Shown: positions 40,681 to 51,942, counted from the stretch's first letter. The stretch: 64,000 bases of DNA from Cardiocondyla obscurior (GCF_019399895.1 NC_091876.1:5370381-5434380); one strand, 5' to 3'. The notes: a model not told the origin generated them from the letters alone. Numbers and translations are program-made.

Positions 40681-42412
40681 ACTGGGCGGCCATTGATCAA
40701 TGCTAGTCTCGAGTTTTATAAGTGTAATTCGTAATTTTCGTAGGCAATTAATAGACGTCGATATCCGACGCGCGCTAATTAATAACGACTTATCGATAGT
40801 ATACCGTTTTCATACACCTGTTAACATATACGCGACTGTTCGATCGCGCGGGTACTTAATTTCTTTTTTTTTTTAACTGAATAGCATGTAATTGCGACAG
40901 CAACGTGTCAATTAATTGCTATCAACACGTTAATCGATTTTGCAAATTTATTAAATTTCTGCGCTACCTAAAAGACAAAGTTTTAATCCCCGCATAGATA
41001 CATATATCTATACGTAACAAAAACAATTATCCAGCTATACACAGGCACGCGAAGCTTTGAATTTTAGTCAAATTAATACCATCATACTGTTTGCGCATTA
41101 AATAAATAATGTTCTTCATAAAAAAAAAAAAAATATTGCAAAAAATCGAATGTAACTTTTAAAAGTATAATATTAAATATATATTCTAGAATGAAAACCT
41201 TTTCAATATTGAATATGTTGCATTATTTGAGCTTTCTCTCTGCCAAATTTAACAGATTAAATTTGTTGCAAATGACGAGAATGCGTTTCATAATATATTC
41301 GTATTTTGTAAATTAACATGATAGCGTATATTAACTTTTGTTTCTCCCTCGGGAGTTAAAAAAAAAAAATGCTTTAATTTTTTTTTTCATACTTTCACGT
41401 AATTAAACCCTACATGCGCATTTCTTAAAAAAATTAACGCGTCACTTTATTCTACCGTGAATCAAAGTGCCATCATCCCTTTTTTTTTATATTCTTATAA
41501 GATATACATTTTTTATTAATCAAAATTCACGAGTATGTATTAAAACAAGTACTTTTTTTCGTAACAAAAATTAATGTGAAATTTAAATATATTTTTCTAA
41601 ATTTTATCTTGATAATCGAAAGATTATTGTAATTAATACAACAGACAGTTACGTATAGCGGTATTTACTGATCACTTTCCCGTGCATAAATCAATATCAC
41701 CTTTGCTTATTGTATATAAATACTTGTGTTAATAATCAGAATTCTTAATCTACTTTTGCTAGGACCTATGTGTTTTCATTTATATATAAAAACTTTCCTC
41801 TGTACATTCATAGATCACAGATTACACATACACTGTTGCGAAATTTTAACGTTCGACACAGGTCGAGAAACGCTTTCGTCATTTTTAATAACAGTGTAGC
41901 AAAATGAAAACACGTGAAGCTAGACATTATCTGTTGTACTGTGATACACTTGCGTGTGAACAAAGAAAACAACTTAATTATGGCAACATAGTCATCTTAC
42001 ACCATAATTATTTCATTCCTACTCGGTGCTATCTACGTGTGTGTGTACATATGGATCATTAGACGATATGCATGTAAATATCATTAATATTGTACGAAAT
42101 TATACGAATAAAAGCTATTACCTATTAACACAGACATTGCTTGTCTCCGTTAAAATAAGATACGTGAAACGAAAATAAAGAATGAGTCATGTTTTGTAAC
42201 AAGATTAATGAATAAACATAATGATGTCAACTAGCATATCATCGATAACGAAATTTTGAATGATACATTGTGTTAGGAAGGAAAATTAAGGATATTAATG
42301 GTACTCACTCATGGACAACTCCTTGATTCAGGATGGATATGGATCAGTAACGGATAAAATGGATTAACAGGAAGAAACTGGTGTGTAACGATTAGTGTTT
42401 GAACCATGCACG
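40681..42412 (+). other. Likely 3' UTR and intergenic DNA
   Basis: AT-rich sequence after the stop at 40678-40680, with no coding signal. AATAAA at 42107-42112 is a plausible poly(A) signal, implying a 3' UTR of about 1.4 kb; earlier AATAAA-like sites occur near 41100. The end abuts TMEM234 on the other strand, whose stop is at 42413-42415, so the two 3' ends converge. Confidence 0.5.
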
Positions 42413-43563
42413 CTACGCTTCTACAGTTTTATTCAATTTGTCCCAGCAACACAACGTAGTTCCACAGAGTACAAGTATCATTCCAAGATACGTATCTGAA
42501 AATAAAAAAAATAAATAAACAGATCATAAAGTAATTAATTCATAATTTTCCCCAACAATATAAAGATAACTTGCATATTCTTACTTTTGTGTACTTTTTC
42601 TTCACCCAAAAACCAACTTGTGATTGCAGTAAATACAAAGGAAAGTGAATTTGAAACTGGCACAGCCAGGGATAAATCAGTGCTCTCCAGAGTTAAAAAA
42701 TATAATATCGAACCACACTGATTTACGAGAAATGGCAGGATATACTGTATAAAAAAAAAAAAATAAAATTTATAAGTATCATTGTTCTTACAACATAAAA
42801 TCAGATAACTGATCAATGCTAAGTTTCCATCAAATTTTAACAAAAATACTCGTAGATAATATTTTTTTATGTACAAAAATTTGAAAAGCAAAAATTAGTT
42901 TATGTTTTAAAGTAAAAATTAACAGTTTTAGCTAACACAAAAATTCAACTTGTAAAATTAATTATACAAACATTTACTAATATTAAAAACATCGTATAAA
43001 ATGTGGCATATATAATTTTACATTTGTTTAAAGAATTCCGATTAAAAATAATTGATTATAGTATACGACAAACGATTGCGCTGTCGTATTTTCTCAGAAA
43101 GTATCATAACCTTAACCACACATCAACAACAGTACTTACTTCTTAAAGTAATTTAAATTAAAGTGACGAGCGACAATTTTCGCTTTTCGAACCTGTGCTT
43201 ACGCTCAAAAACGAATTAGTAAAATATATTTTTTATTAACATTTGATAAAAACCATAGAAATAACATTTGCCAATAAAATTTACATAAAAATATTACGAA
43301 CATTTAGCTTGGTTACGAGAAATGCGATCTCCTTGAAAAATTGTTCGTAAAAAGATGCGCCTTTAACATCCTCCAAACCTCGAGCACCTTTCCTCATAAA
43401 CGGGTTGGTCGTTCCCCAAAGGATCGCGACAAGAAATAAATATATCACAGAATCTGCAATATAGCACACAGAAATTATCATTAAATCTCTACTTCTATTT
43501 TCGTCATCGTTCTTAGATTACTTCGTAACGGTGTTAAAATAGCTCACCGACAGTGACTGCCAT
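42413..43563 (-). CDS. TMEM234: TMEM234 homologue, small four-pass membrane protein
   Basis: Minus strand, four exons: 43563-43548 (ATG GCA GTC ACT GTC G), 43453-43302, 42744-42585 and 42495-42413, in phase, giving 136 aa and a TAG stop. The product follows the TMEM234 family end to end: LFLVAILWGTTNPFMRKG, then YILPFLVNQCGSILYFLTL, STDLSLAVPVSNSLSFVF, FLGEE and YLGMILVLCGTTLCC. Four hydrophobic segments are visible (about residues 6-25, 57-75, 79-100, 111-127). The fold resembles the EamA/DMT transporters; the biochemical function is not established, though vertebrate TMEM234 has been linked to the kidney filtration barrier. The second donor is AAT/GTTCGT, weaker than consensus but forced by the alignment. 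Start chosen because exon 1 is the only short in-phase exon with a good GTGAGC donor and an ATG. Confidence 0.9.
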
Positions 43564-44495
43564 CGTGCCTCGTCGATTACCTAACGTCGTGTCGTCGTAC
43601 ACTGTACACCGAAGGACGGATACGGTGTTTTCTGCGGTGACAGCAGCTAGCGTAGTACGTAATCCGAGGCAGCAGAGGCAGGGGATGAGAGAGCGGGGAG
43701 AAATCGGTCATCGGCAAACCGGCCGGCGCGGTACATACATGTAAAACTCGACGCACACGACGCTAAAGTCACGTTCGCTAGCTGCCGTTGCAATATCTGC
43801 CTTTCGACGTACAAGGCGTATGAAACAATGCAAATCACATAACGAGATTAAACTAACGTACCGAATGCATTAGATGGCCTTTCTGTTCGAACCGGAGTGA
43901 AATCTTGGCCAACAAATTCAGATTATCCCGTCACTTACGAGCACGTACTTGTTGAACGAACATTATGCGACTTTTCGAATTAGCAATGGCAGTTACGGTC
44001 TGACGTTACTACTACTACCAACCATACGCTGATGACCAAGTGCATCCAACAGCGCGACTAGTTATCCCAGCTCTTGCATCTGATTGGCGTATTCTTTTAA
44101 TCCGAAAAGTATACGCCAATCGAGTACTAGAGCTCGTATAACGGTGCGCTGTGTACGATTCCACGCACACCACTCCAAAATTACATACACTAGCCGCCAC
44201 CGTCTCAGAAAACGGAACGTAGCATACTATAGATTTGAATCATACTCATCTCTTATTAATTTTAATTTTTTTACTTAAAGTTTATCGATATATGTATATT
44301 ATATTTATATTAGTTGAAAAAGAATCAATTAATTAAAATTTAATCTATATTTTTTTCAAACTCTTTAAAAAAAAAAAAAAAATACTTTGTACTGAATATA
44401 TTCTTTAAAAAAAATAATAAATTAATTATTGACTAGAAAGACAAAAAGTAGTTATTAAATTAGAAAAAAAGAAACAGTTGGAGAAAAATATTACA
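43564..44495. other. Intergenic region between TMEM234 and IFT20
   Basis: It should hold the TMEM234 promoter near 43564 and the IFT20 3' end near 44495; both genes are on the minus strand. No exon seen. It contains an imperfect inverted repeat (44049-44155) and an AT-rich half toward IFT20. The short open frames on both strands come from the inverted repeat. Confidence 0.6.
44049..44155. repeat. Imperfect inverted repeat, about 50-bp arms
   Basis: Left arm about 44049-44098, right arm about 44105-44155, with about 6 bp between. The inner part pairs well (GATTGGCGTATTCTTTT against AAAAGTATACGCCAATC) and the outer end shares ACAGCGC/GCGCTGT; the middle has small gaps and mismatches. Probably a decayed MITE or foldback element. 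Confidence 0.6.
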
Positions 44496-45392
44496 TTAAT
44501 TCACTGATAAATGCTCAATGGTCTCCAACTGTTCTAGTTCTATCTTCTTTAAAGAATCATACTGTATTCGTAATCGTTCCAATTCCATAGATTTTTCCAT
44601 AATTAATGCCTGTAATAAAAACAATATAAAATTAAACTTAAATAAAATAATAAAAGCATTTATATATTTTAACATGGCTCCAAAGCTAATTAATCTACTT
44701 TAATTGGCAACTCAAGTGTTTTTAGATTATTTCTATTATAATTAACATTCAACATCAATTTATATATAATTATTTAAGAACCTGCATCTGTTGTTTCTGG
44801 GCTTCTCTCTGTTTTTCAACAGAATGAAGAAGGTTTCTAGCACCAATCGTTTTCATTTTCTCCTTCTCCACTTCCTTTGCCAAATTGTCCAATATTTTAA
44901 TGAAATCATCAGAATTCTTTTCAAAATCAGTGATCTCTGCAACGTGAAAATTCTTAAATGCCACAAGAGTTATTGTTATACCTTTAGAGTATTTTTTCTA
45001 TGAAGCTGCAAAGATCAGTGAACAAAATACGCTTTCCTTTTAGTAGACACAGCCAACACAAGTGTCGTTCTGTTTTCGTTATTCTGTTAATACGAAAAAA
45101 AAAAAAAATGACACTTGTGTCGACTGTGTCTACTAAAAGGAAAGCAGCCAAAGCCGGGCGAGCGTGCGGTGACGGGAATCATACAACAAGTGGGCACGGA
45201 CAACGACCGGTAGTGAAAACTGAGATTAGTACACGCAATACCTGCCTCGCGAACCGATTACAACTTACTGGACACAAAACTCTGGCATTCCTCTTTCAAC
45301 TTGTTCGTTTGATTCGCCGCCTCCGGCTCTAGAACGCGTATCTTGCTCAGGTCGTCGATATATACGCCGTACTTCGCCAATGGATCCGTCAT
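44496..45392 (-). CDS. IFT20: Intraflagellar transport protein 20 (IFT-B subunit)
   Basis: Minus strand, three exons: 45392-45269, 44936-44782 and 44609-44496, total 130 aa (human protein 132). Exon 1 reads MTDPLAKYGVYIDDLSKIRV, exon 2 contains LAKEVEKEKMKTIGARNLL and KQREAQKQQMQ, exon 3 reads ALIMEKSMELERLRIQYDSL to a TAA at 44498-44496. These match IFT20 along its whole length, including the GARNLL block and the C-terminal coiled coil. IFT20 is a small coiled-coil subunit of IFT complex B that links Golgi-derived vesicles to ciliary transport; in insects its use should be limited to ciliated sensory neurons and perhaps sperm. The second donor is CAG/GTTCTT, unusual at position +3. Intron 1 carries a strong hairpin (45031-45145). 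Head to head with OSGEPL1. Confidence 0.95.
45031..45145. repeat. Hairpin-forming inverted repeat in IFT20 intron 1
   Basis: Arms 45031-45066 and 45110-45145 are reverse complements over 36 nt with two mismatches. The 43-bp spacer ends in a 15-nt A run. Suggests a foldback element/MITE or a small-RNA hairpin. Confidence 0.85.
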
Positions 45393-45861
45393 TTTGTGCC
45401 GTTCTGTGCGCTGAACGATCCACATGATGGCCTCACGATATCGAGATAATCAATTGAGTCTCGAATATCTCGATACTGTTGCCAACTGTCGCGCGACCAT
45501 TTTGCATACAATTTATTATTATATGTTCGATTTTTATCTCTTTTTCTTTACGAATTTTCTTTGACAAAGTGAGGATAAACTAATTTAATTAAACAAATTT
45601 TTAATTTTAACAAAAATTTGCTGTGACTTTTTTTATGTTTATGCCTGCACGTGCAATCGAAATATCACGTTAGTGACGTAAGTAAGACGTAAAGTAAGCA
45701 TTGTTTAAATAAATAATTTTATCTAATTGAACATAATTAATTAATTTGTACAGGTTTCCGTAAAGATATATTACTTTGAAGTACAATGAACGGATCACGG
45801 CATTCATAACCTGTTTGTTCGCCACTCATAAACTTGCAAATTACTGCTTTTACTTGTCAAA
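45393..45861. promoter_or_regulatory. Shared (bidirectional) promoter region of IFT20 and OSGEPL1
   Basis: The two start codons point away from each other, 469 bp apart, with no other gene between. Seen in the gap: a perfect 10-bp inverted repeat, TATCGAGATA at 45439-45448 and TATCTCGATA at 45466-45475; an X-box-like half site GTTGCC at 45478-45483, 86 bp before the IFT20 ATG; and a GCACGTGC palindrome (E-box core) near 45647-45654. TATCGA resembles half of the insect DRE (TATCGATA). Promoter function is inferred from position. Confidence 0.55.
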
Positions 45862-46623
45862 ATGACTAGATGCGCGTGTTTTTTGTCGCATGAAATATCT
45901 TTGGGATTCTGTAAATCAAGGAGGTCCAGATTTTTGCGTACATGCGACCGAACTTTGAATGCGATACGAAGATTCGCTGACGACCGACCGGCTATTGTGC
46001 TAGGAATCGAAACGAGCTGCGACGATACAGGATGCGGAATCGTAGACACCACAGGAAAAATATTAGGCGAGGCGATAAATTCACAACAGCTCATACATTT
46101 GAAGTAATTATAACTATCTCGCAAATTATTTAAATTGACGATTTAATATATACTTTACTCGCGAAAGTTTAATAATCTAATTACATTAATTTTGCAATTA
46201 GTGGTATTTATATTTATATAATAAAATTAATTTATAATATTAGTTGATTAGATAATAAAAAAAAATCTTCTACATGTGATTATAAAAGTATGTATAGGTT
46301 TGCTTTTTTTAGAATAAATATTTGAGCAAATTGTAATCATATTTTCATTTTAGACATGGTGGCATAATACCTACAATTGCTAAAGACATGCATAGACAGA
46401 ATATTACTACTGTTTGTGAAGATGCATTAAGATCAGCACATTTAAGATTAAGAGACATAGATGCTATTGCAGCTACAATCAAGCCAGGTCTTCCTTTATC
46501 ACTTAACATTGGAAACCGTTTTGGGAAATATCTTTCTAGGATAGGAAATAAACCATATATACCAATACATCATATGGAAGCTCATGCTTTAACAGTACGA
46601 ATGGTACAAAAAGTATGTTGAAG

Positions 46624-46685
<62 letters not shown>

Positions 46686-47745
46686 CATTAAACTGTGTCT
46701 AATTGTTCATAAAATTTTTATCTTATAGGTAGATTTTCCTTTTCTTGTTTTGCTTGTATCAGGTGGTCACAGTTTGTTAGCAATTGTTGAAAATATTGAT
46801 AAATTTTACTTGCTTGGTACTACAGTGGATAATGCACCTGGTGAAGTTTTAGACAAGGTATATTTTAAATTCTATTATAAATTATATCTTATTATTTTTT
46901 ATTAATAATAAATTAATTTTATTTAAAAACTTTGAACTCAAAAGATTGCCAGTCAAATTAATGAAAAATTTTATATAACGATAAGGAAATATACCTATAA
47001 GCAAAAAATTTATTTAAAAAATTTACAGATTGCTCGTAGGTTAAAACTCACAAGTATACCAGAATTCTCGCATATGAGCGGTGGTCAAGCTATAGAAAGC
47101 GCGGCGAGTAAAGCATCGGATCCAACTAAATATGTTTTTCAACCTGTTCTAACAAGAAGGAGAGATTGCCAGTTCAGTTTTGCAGGATTATCAAACAAAA
47201 GTTTTAAATATATTGATAAAGACAGAATTTTTAATGTTGCTGATAGTACAGCAATTCCCGACGTGTACAATTTCTGTGCTGCTGTACAAATGGCTTGTAC
47301 CAAGCACATATGTCTCAGAACACAGAGAGCAATGGAATTTATTAGCAATATGAATTTAATATCGGAAGATAAACGAACTTTGGTATGTCTAAGATTATAT
47401 ATATTTTTTTTTTCAACTTTTTTCTCGATTTATATACTCGTTTAAATGCAGGTAATATCTGGAGGTGTAGCTTGCAATAATTTCTTGGCAAAAGCTTTAG
47501 AAATCGTTTGTTCGCAAAAGGGCTTTACATTTGTTAGAACTCCACCCCGTTTGTGTAACGATAACGGTATAATGATAGCCTGGAACGGCGCGGAGAAATG
47601 GATTGTAAACAAAGGTGTTCTTCGAAATAAGGAAGAGATCGAAATGGTAACTATCGAAAAGCGTGCACCGTTCGGAGAAAGTTGGATCGAAAGAGTAACA
47701 AATGCCAACATAAAATGTAAATTAATAAAATTAGACATCCTCTAA
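45862..47745 (+). CDS. OSGEPL1: Mitochondrial tRNA N6-threonylcarbamoyladenosine synthase (OSGEPL1/Qri7)
   Basis: Plus strand, five exons: 45862-46103, 46354-46612, 46729-46857, 47029-47382 and 47452-47745, all in phase, 425 aa to TAA at 47743-47745 (human about 414). It belongs to the Kae1/TsaD/Qri7 family and transfers threonylcarbamoyl from TC-AMP to A37 of ANN-decoding tRNAs in mitochondria. Seen: a basic N-terminus rich in Arg and without acidic residues in its core (residues 17-37), fitting a targeting peptide; GIETSCDDT at 48-56; the metal-binding HMEAH at 154-158; LVSGGHS after it; ISGGVACNNFL at 330-340; and DNGIMIAWNG at 365-374. All expected active-site landmarks are present. Start taken as the first in-frame ATG before the basic leader. 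Intron 2 holds a TA microsatellite. The 3' end converges with GTPBP10. Confidence 0.95.
46629..46682. repeat. TA dinucleotide microsatellite
   Basis: About 27 uninterrupted TA units in OSGEPL1 intron 2, beginning 16 bp after the GTATGT donor. Likely polymorphic in length. Confidence 0.95.
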
Positions 47746-47817
47746 ACAGAAGTAAGTTTCTACCTATATTTAACGAACCATAATTTATAATAGCATCCGG
47801 CAATTGTGTATAAAATA

Positions 47818-47823
47818 TTTATT
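47818..47823 (-). other. Poly(A) signal AATAAA of GTPBP10
   Basis: TTTATT on the plus strand, i.e. AATAAA on the minus strand, begins 17 bases past the GTPBP10 stop codon (47843-47841). A very short 3' UTR is implied, or a distal site is used inside the OSGEPL1 3' end. Confidence 0.5.
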
Positions 47824-47840
47824 TTCGTATATGTACAAAT

Positions 47841-49275
47841 TTATACAACAGTTGGCGTGATCTCATTAAATTGCCGATTTATCTTGTCCATTAGTAAAGA
47901 TTCTGAATTATTACATTCTACAGCTTTCTTTTGTTCTTCGTGTTTATCTAATATACTACGTATCCTGTTTTTAATAGTTTGTATCGTATTTTTATCTTTC
48001 GAAATTAAAGACGTCGGTAATATATCGTCGAAACGTATTACTCGTTCGGGCTGCATTTCCTCTGGACATGTAGCCACGTACGTTGACAAATCGCATAGCG
48101 CTGGTTTAACTTGCTCAAGAATATTATTAGCGTTGTCGGTATCCATTTTATTAATTATAATCATTGCTGGCTTTTTCAATAAGTCAGGCTTGTATAGTTC
48201 AATCTCTTTGTTTAATAAGATCACCGTTTCTAAACAGGATCTATATCCATGCTTTGGCGACAATTGAAATCCTTGTATATCTACAATGAACAAAAGTAGC
48301 TTTGTTCTTTCAATATGCTTTAAGAATGTATGACCCATTCCGATATTCATATGTGCTCCCTCAATTAAACCTGGTAAATCGGCAACAGTAATCTCCCTAA
48401 AATCACTATATTTAATAATTCCTAATTTGGGCCTTATGGTGGTGACTGTAATAAAAAAAAAAAATACGAATGTAGTGAAAGATCTAAATTTATCAACATA
48501 AATGTTTCAGCTACTCATCCGAAAATGTAGAGAAAGAATGAAATATGTCTAAAGTCTTACAAGGATAAGCAGCAATTTTAGGTTTGGCATTTGAAACCGC
48601 TGCCAAAAAGGTACTTTTGCCAGCGTTAGGAAAGCCAACTAATCCAATGTCAGCGATCATCTTCAAATCCAACTGTATCGTCTGAGATTCTCCCTTTAAT
48701 CCACAATAGCCTGTTTCCTCACAACCACCAAGACCTCCTCTTGCTACTAAAATCTTCGAGTCCTCTTCATTTAATTCTCCTTTAGGATTTTTAAACGAAA
48801 AGGGAAGAAAGTTAAGTAACGATAAAAGCATAACTCAAGTGCATAGTTAAAAAATTCGTGTCTACCTAATAATACTCCATTTTGATTGTATACTGCAATA
48901 CCACGTGGAACTGAAATTATTTTGTCTTCACCAGGTAAACCTATAATCCCTTTAAATGTGCTGTCACTTCCTGATTCCGCTTTGACTCGTTTGGTCTTCA
49001 AGCTTGCGACAACTTTCTCTAATGTTTGCCCATCTTTAGCAACGACATATATATTTCCTCCAGCACCACCCAACCCACCGTAACGAGATAATCCAGCACC
49101 TCCTGTACCTGCTCTAACGTGAAGCCGCAGCGTATCGACGAATTTAGAACGTAAGTATGCCCTCGGCTACAATTAAACCAAAAATTTATATCGAATAATG
49201 CATATACATCTTGTGATTTAAACACGATTTGTTTACCTTTTTCGCAAAAGCTAAGACTCTTGTCAGAAACACCAT
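47841..49275 (-). CDS. GTPBP10: Mitochondrial Obg-family GTPase GTPBP10
   Basis: Minus strand, four exons: 49275-49237, 49166-48866, 48779-48561 and 48445-47841, in phase, 387 aa (the human protein is also 387). GTPBP10 is one of two mitochondrial Obg GTPases and acts late in assembly of the large mitoribosomal subunit. Seen: N-terminus MVFLTRVLAFAKK, basic and hydrophobic; a glycine-rich Obg fold (about 14-150) with GTGGAGLSRYGGLGGAGGN, GELNEEDSKILVARGGLGG and DLKMIADIGLVGFPNAG; G1 GFPNAGKST at 162-170; G2 region YPFTTIRP; G3 DLPG at 209-212; KGMG-like NIGMGHTFLKHIERTK; G4 NKMD at 285-288. The C-terminal half (LLLFIVDIQGFQLSP onward) follows human GTPBP10 rather than MTG2. The G5 segment (ILPTSLISKD) lacks the usual SA pair. 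Tail to tail with OSGEPL1, stops 95 bp apart. Confidence 0.95.
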
Positions 49276-51942
49276 TGTATGTGCGTTATAATTATTTTCG
49301 TACGGCGTCAATTAATCAATTTTACTTTTTTAACGAATCGTTTATCATAACGCATATTATGTTTCATCGTAGGAGGTTAAACTCGCACCGGCTGTATCGC
49401 GCTTTGCAAAACACGTTGCTTTACTCCAAGATGCTGGGTGAGTTTATCAAAAAGTTAAAAGTTAGCAAGATTGCCTCTAGATGGAAGCCTAGTCTTCATT
49501 TCAATTCAAAATAAAATTTTTTCACACAAATCAAATAAATAATACAATTATTATAATATAATACAATAACCATAAAATACATGAAAATAGAAAACGTCAA
49601 ATTAAAAAGAAAGATTAAATTTTGATTTTCGTAATAGACATAGGATTTGACGTTAGGTAATAATTAATTAAAATGCAAAGCTTAAAATCACGACTGATAA
49701 AAATTGATAAAAAATATTAAAAGAGTACAGCGAGAAAGTTGTGCATGTGCAGATTAAAAAAAAAATTAAAGTGTCCTGCTGTGAGAAATATCTAAAAGAG
49801 ATATCTTCGAGAGATCTTTTGGACACGTTTGTTGTCTTATTGTCAGATAGATAGATATAGCTTATTACTTAGCTGGCTACTTTGAAATAGACGCAACGGA
49901 AGCCACACTTGTCGCGGCGTAAATATTTCATTGACGCAATCATAATGTCTATAAATCGCAATTTTATTTAACAAGAACAACATAAGGCGCCGCCTAATGT
50001 TTTAGAGACATCATAGCACCGATGTACAATCGTACCGTTGAATAAAAAAAAAAAGAAAAAAAAATAAAAGAAAATTTGGAATTACATGCAAGAGAAAAAG
50101 TACAAAAATTTTAAAAAGAATTTAAAAAATATAGGAATTAATTCAATCTTAATTAAATTTAAAAAAAGTAAAAGTTTATCTCTCTCTTTAAGGAATTAAT
50201 ATTAAAAATTATTTTATTAATATAAGCACCTCACGTACCAATATGCAGGTCTTAAATATTAACCATTACCTAAATTTAATTTATTAATTTATTAAATCAA
50301 TTAAAATATTCTTTATTTTTCTTTTATTCAACTATCGAGTTTACTGATCCTCCGGTTTTTCCCCCTTCGGGACTCGCTTTCGAAAAGAGATCAAGAGAGA
50401 CAAACACGACCCGGGTTCAAAAGAAAACGAGTCGCAGTTTGCAGGAGCCGAACGCCGAGGATCGCATCGCGATATCTTGGGGGGTCAAGTGAAATCAATT
50501 ACGAGGCGCATCGCGCGGACGCATCAATTGACGATGTCGCCGATTCGAGACGGGGCGGACGAGGAGGATGTTTTCTCTCTTCCCGACGAAACTCGGAGAT
50601 ACGTTAAACGGCGGTGGCGCGTACGCGAAGCGTTAAAATTAAATCTAGCCAGAGAGAGGCCGTCGGCTACGTCGTCCACGATGACGGAGTCGCTGCGTCC
50701 TCTCAGTCTCAAGAGCATCCCCCGGCTGCACGGATGCATTCCGGCCGCCGTGCAATCTAGCATCCCTCGCCGCGATCTCTTTCTCGCCGCGAATCGCTTT
50801 TTCTCTCTTTCTTTCTTTTTTTTTTCTCTCTGTGTCACCCGAAAACCCCTTGCAAACCCGCTCGAAGACTCCTCGTGAGAGACGTCGAACTCGCAGCTCG
50901 AAACTCCTCGCCCGCTCTTTAAGAACTACACCGAGGTAAATCCTTCGTCGCATCGAGACGCGAGCTCGTTACTGGAGAATTACGATCTCATCCTCGTTAC
51001 TCTATCGGCACTCATTAGTGTCAACTTGATTACCGAGCTTCCCTCGTTATTTAACGCACATTGTCTACCGCCGTAGAGATTAAGATATCGCGGACGCTAT
51101 TTCGAGCGCGTATACTTTAAGGAGGGAGGGGAGTGATTAAGTTCCGAGATAATGCGGATTGTTCGGTTTTACAACGCGCCGAAGGTCAAGGGAACCAAGG
51201 GTTGGCGGAGGGTCGCTCGCGGGATTTAAACGCCAACATCGTCGTTCGCTGTCTCGCTGGAGAACGGCCCGAGTGTGTGAATCATCGGAGAACACGTATG
51301 CAATCGGATTTAAAATACTTCCTCGGCTAGATCGGGATTAAAGCGACGTCACCGAGCGTTATCGATCGACGTGCATTTCATTTATATAAATCCGATTTTT
51401 ATCTCGATGACAAAAAAGATAAGAAATAATCCCAGTTACTTTCCGCGCGAATGGAAAGTTCAAGCGCGCGAGGGATCAGCGGCGAATAAATATTTTAAAT
51501 AAAACGAGGCCAGAGTCGAGGTGCTCGTCAATTTGTCGGTTAGGTCAGATCGCCGCTGAATGATCGTAGGACGAAAAACATATGCGTGTGTGCGAAGAGT
51601 ATGTCATCGGGTTACTAGCCTTGATCATCGGCCAAATACTTGAGGGGGAAAATCGCACCGTTGTCACGCTACTCGTGCTAATTTTACGTACGACGCAGAA
51701 AATTATGAAAATTGACAGTAACGACGCGGTCTCGTGACAATGTAATCGCGGCTCATTGCTCTGCGAGTGTTTCCCTTTTTTTTTTTAACCCCTTTCGTTT
51801 AAACCGCGTAATTTATTTGTCCGCCGCGAACGGAACGGCCGTGCGCCAACACGCGCCGTCCAGCTACGCGCGTAAATCCGGAGCGGATCAATTTTATCGC
51901 GTGCATCCGATCGGTCTAATAAAGTCTTGCGTTCTCTCGCAG
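49276..51942. other. Intergenic DNA and possible 5' region of the next gene
   Basis: 49276-49500 should contain the GTPBP10 promoter. 49500-50340 is AT-rich with nothing recognisable. From about 50340 to 51350 the sequence is CpG-rich with open frames on both strands, which could be an untranslated first exon and promoter of the gene whose coding starts at 51943; that is inference. No coding exon is supported. Confidence 0.45.

Noticed and set aside
50477..50878. 133-codon plus frame and overlapping minus frame
   Set aside because: Ends in poly-Phe from a CT/T tract and is open on both strands. More likely an untranslated CpG-rich promoter or first exon.
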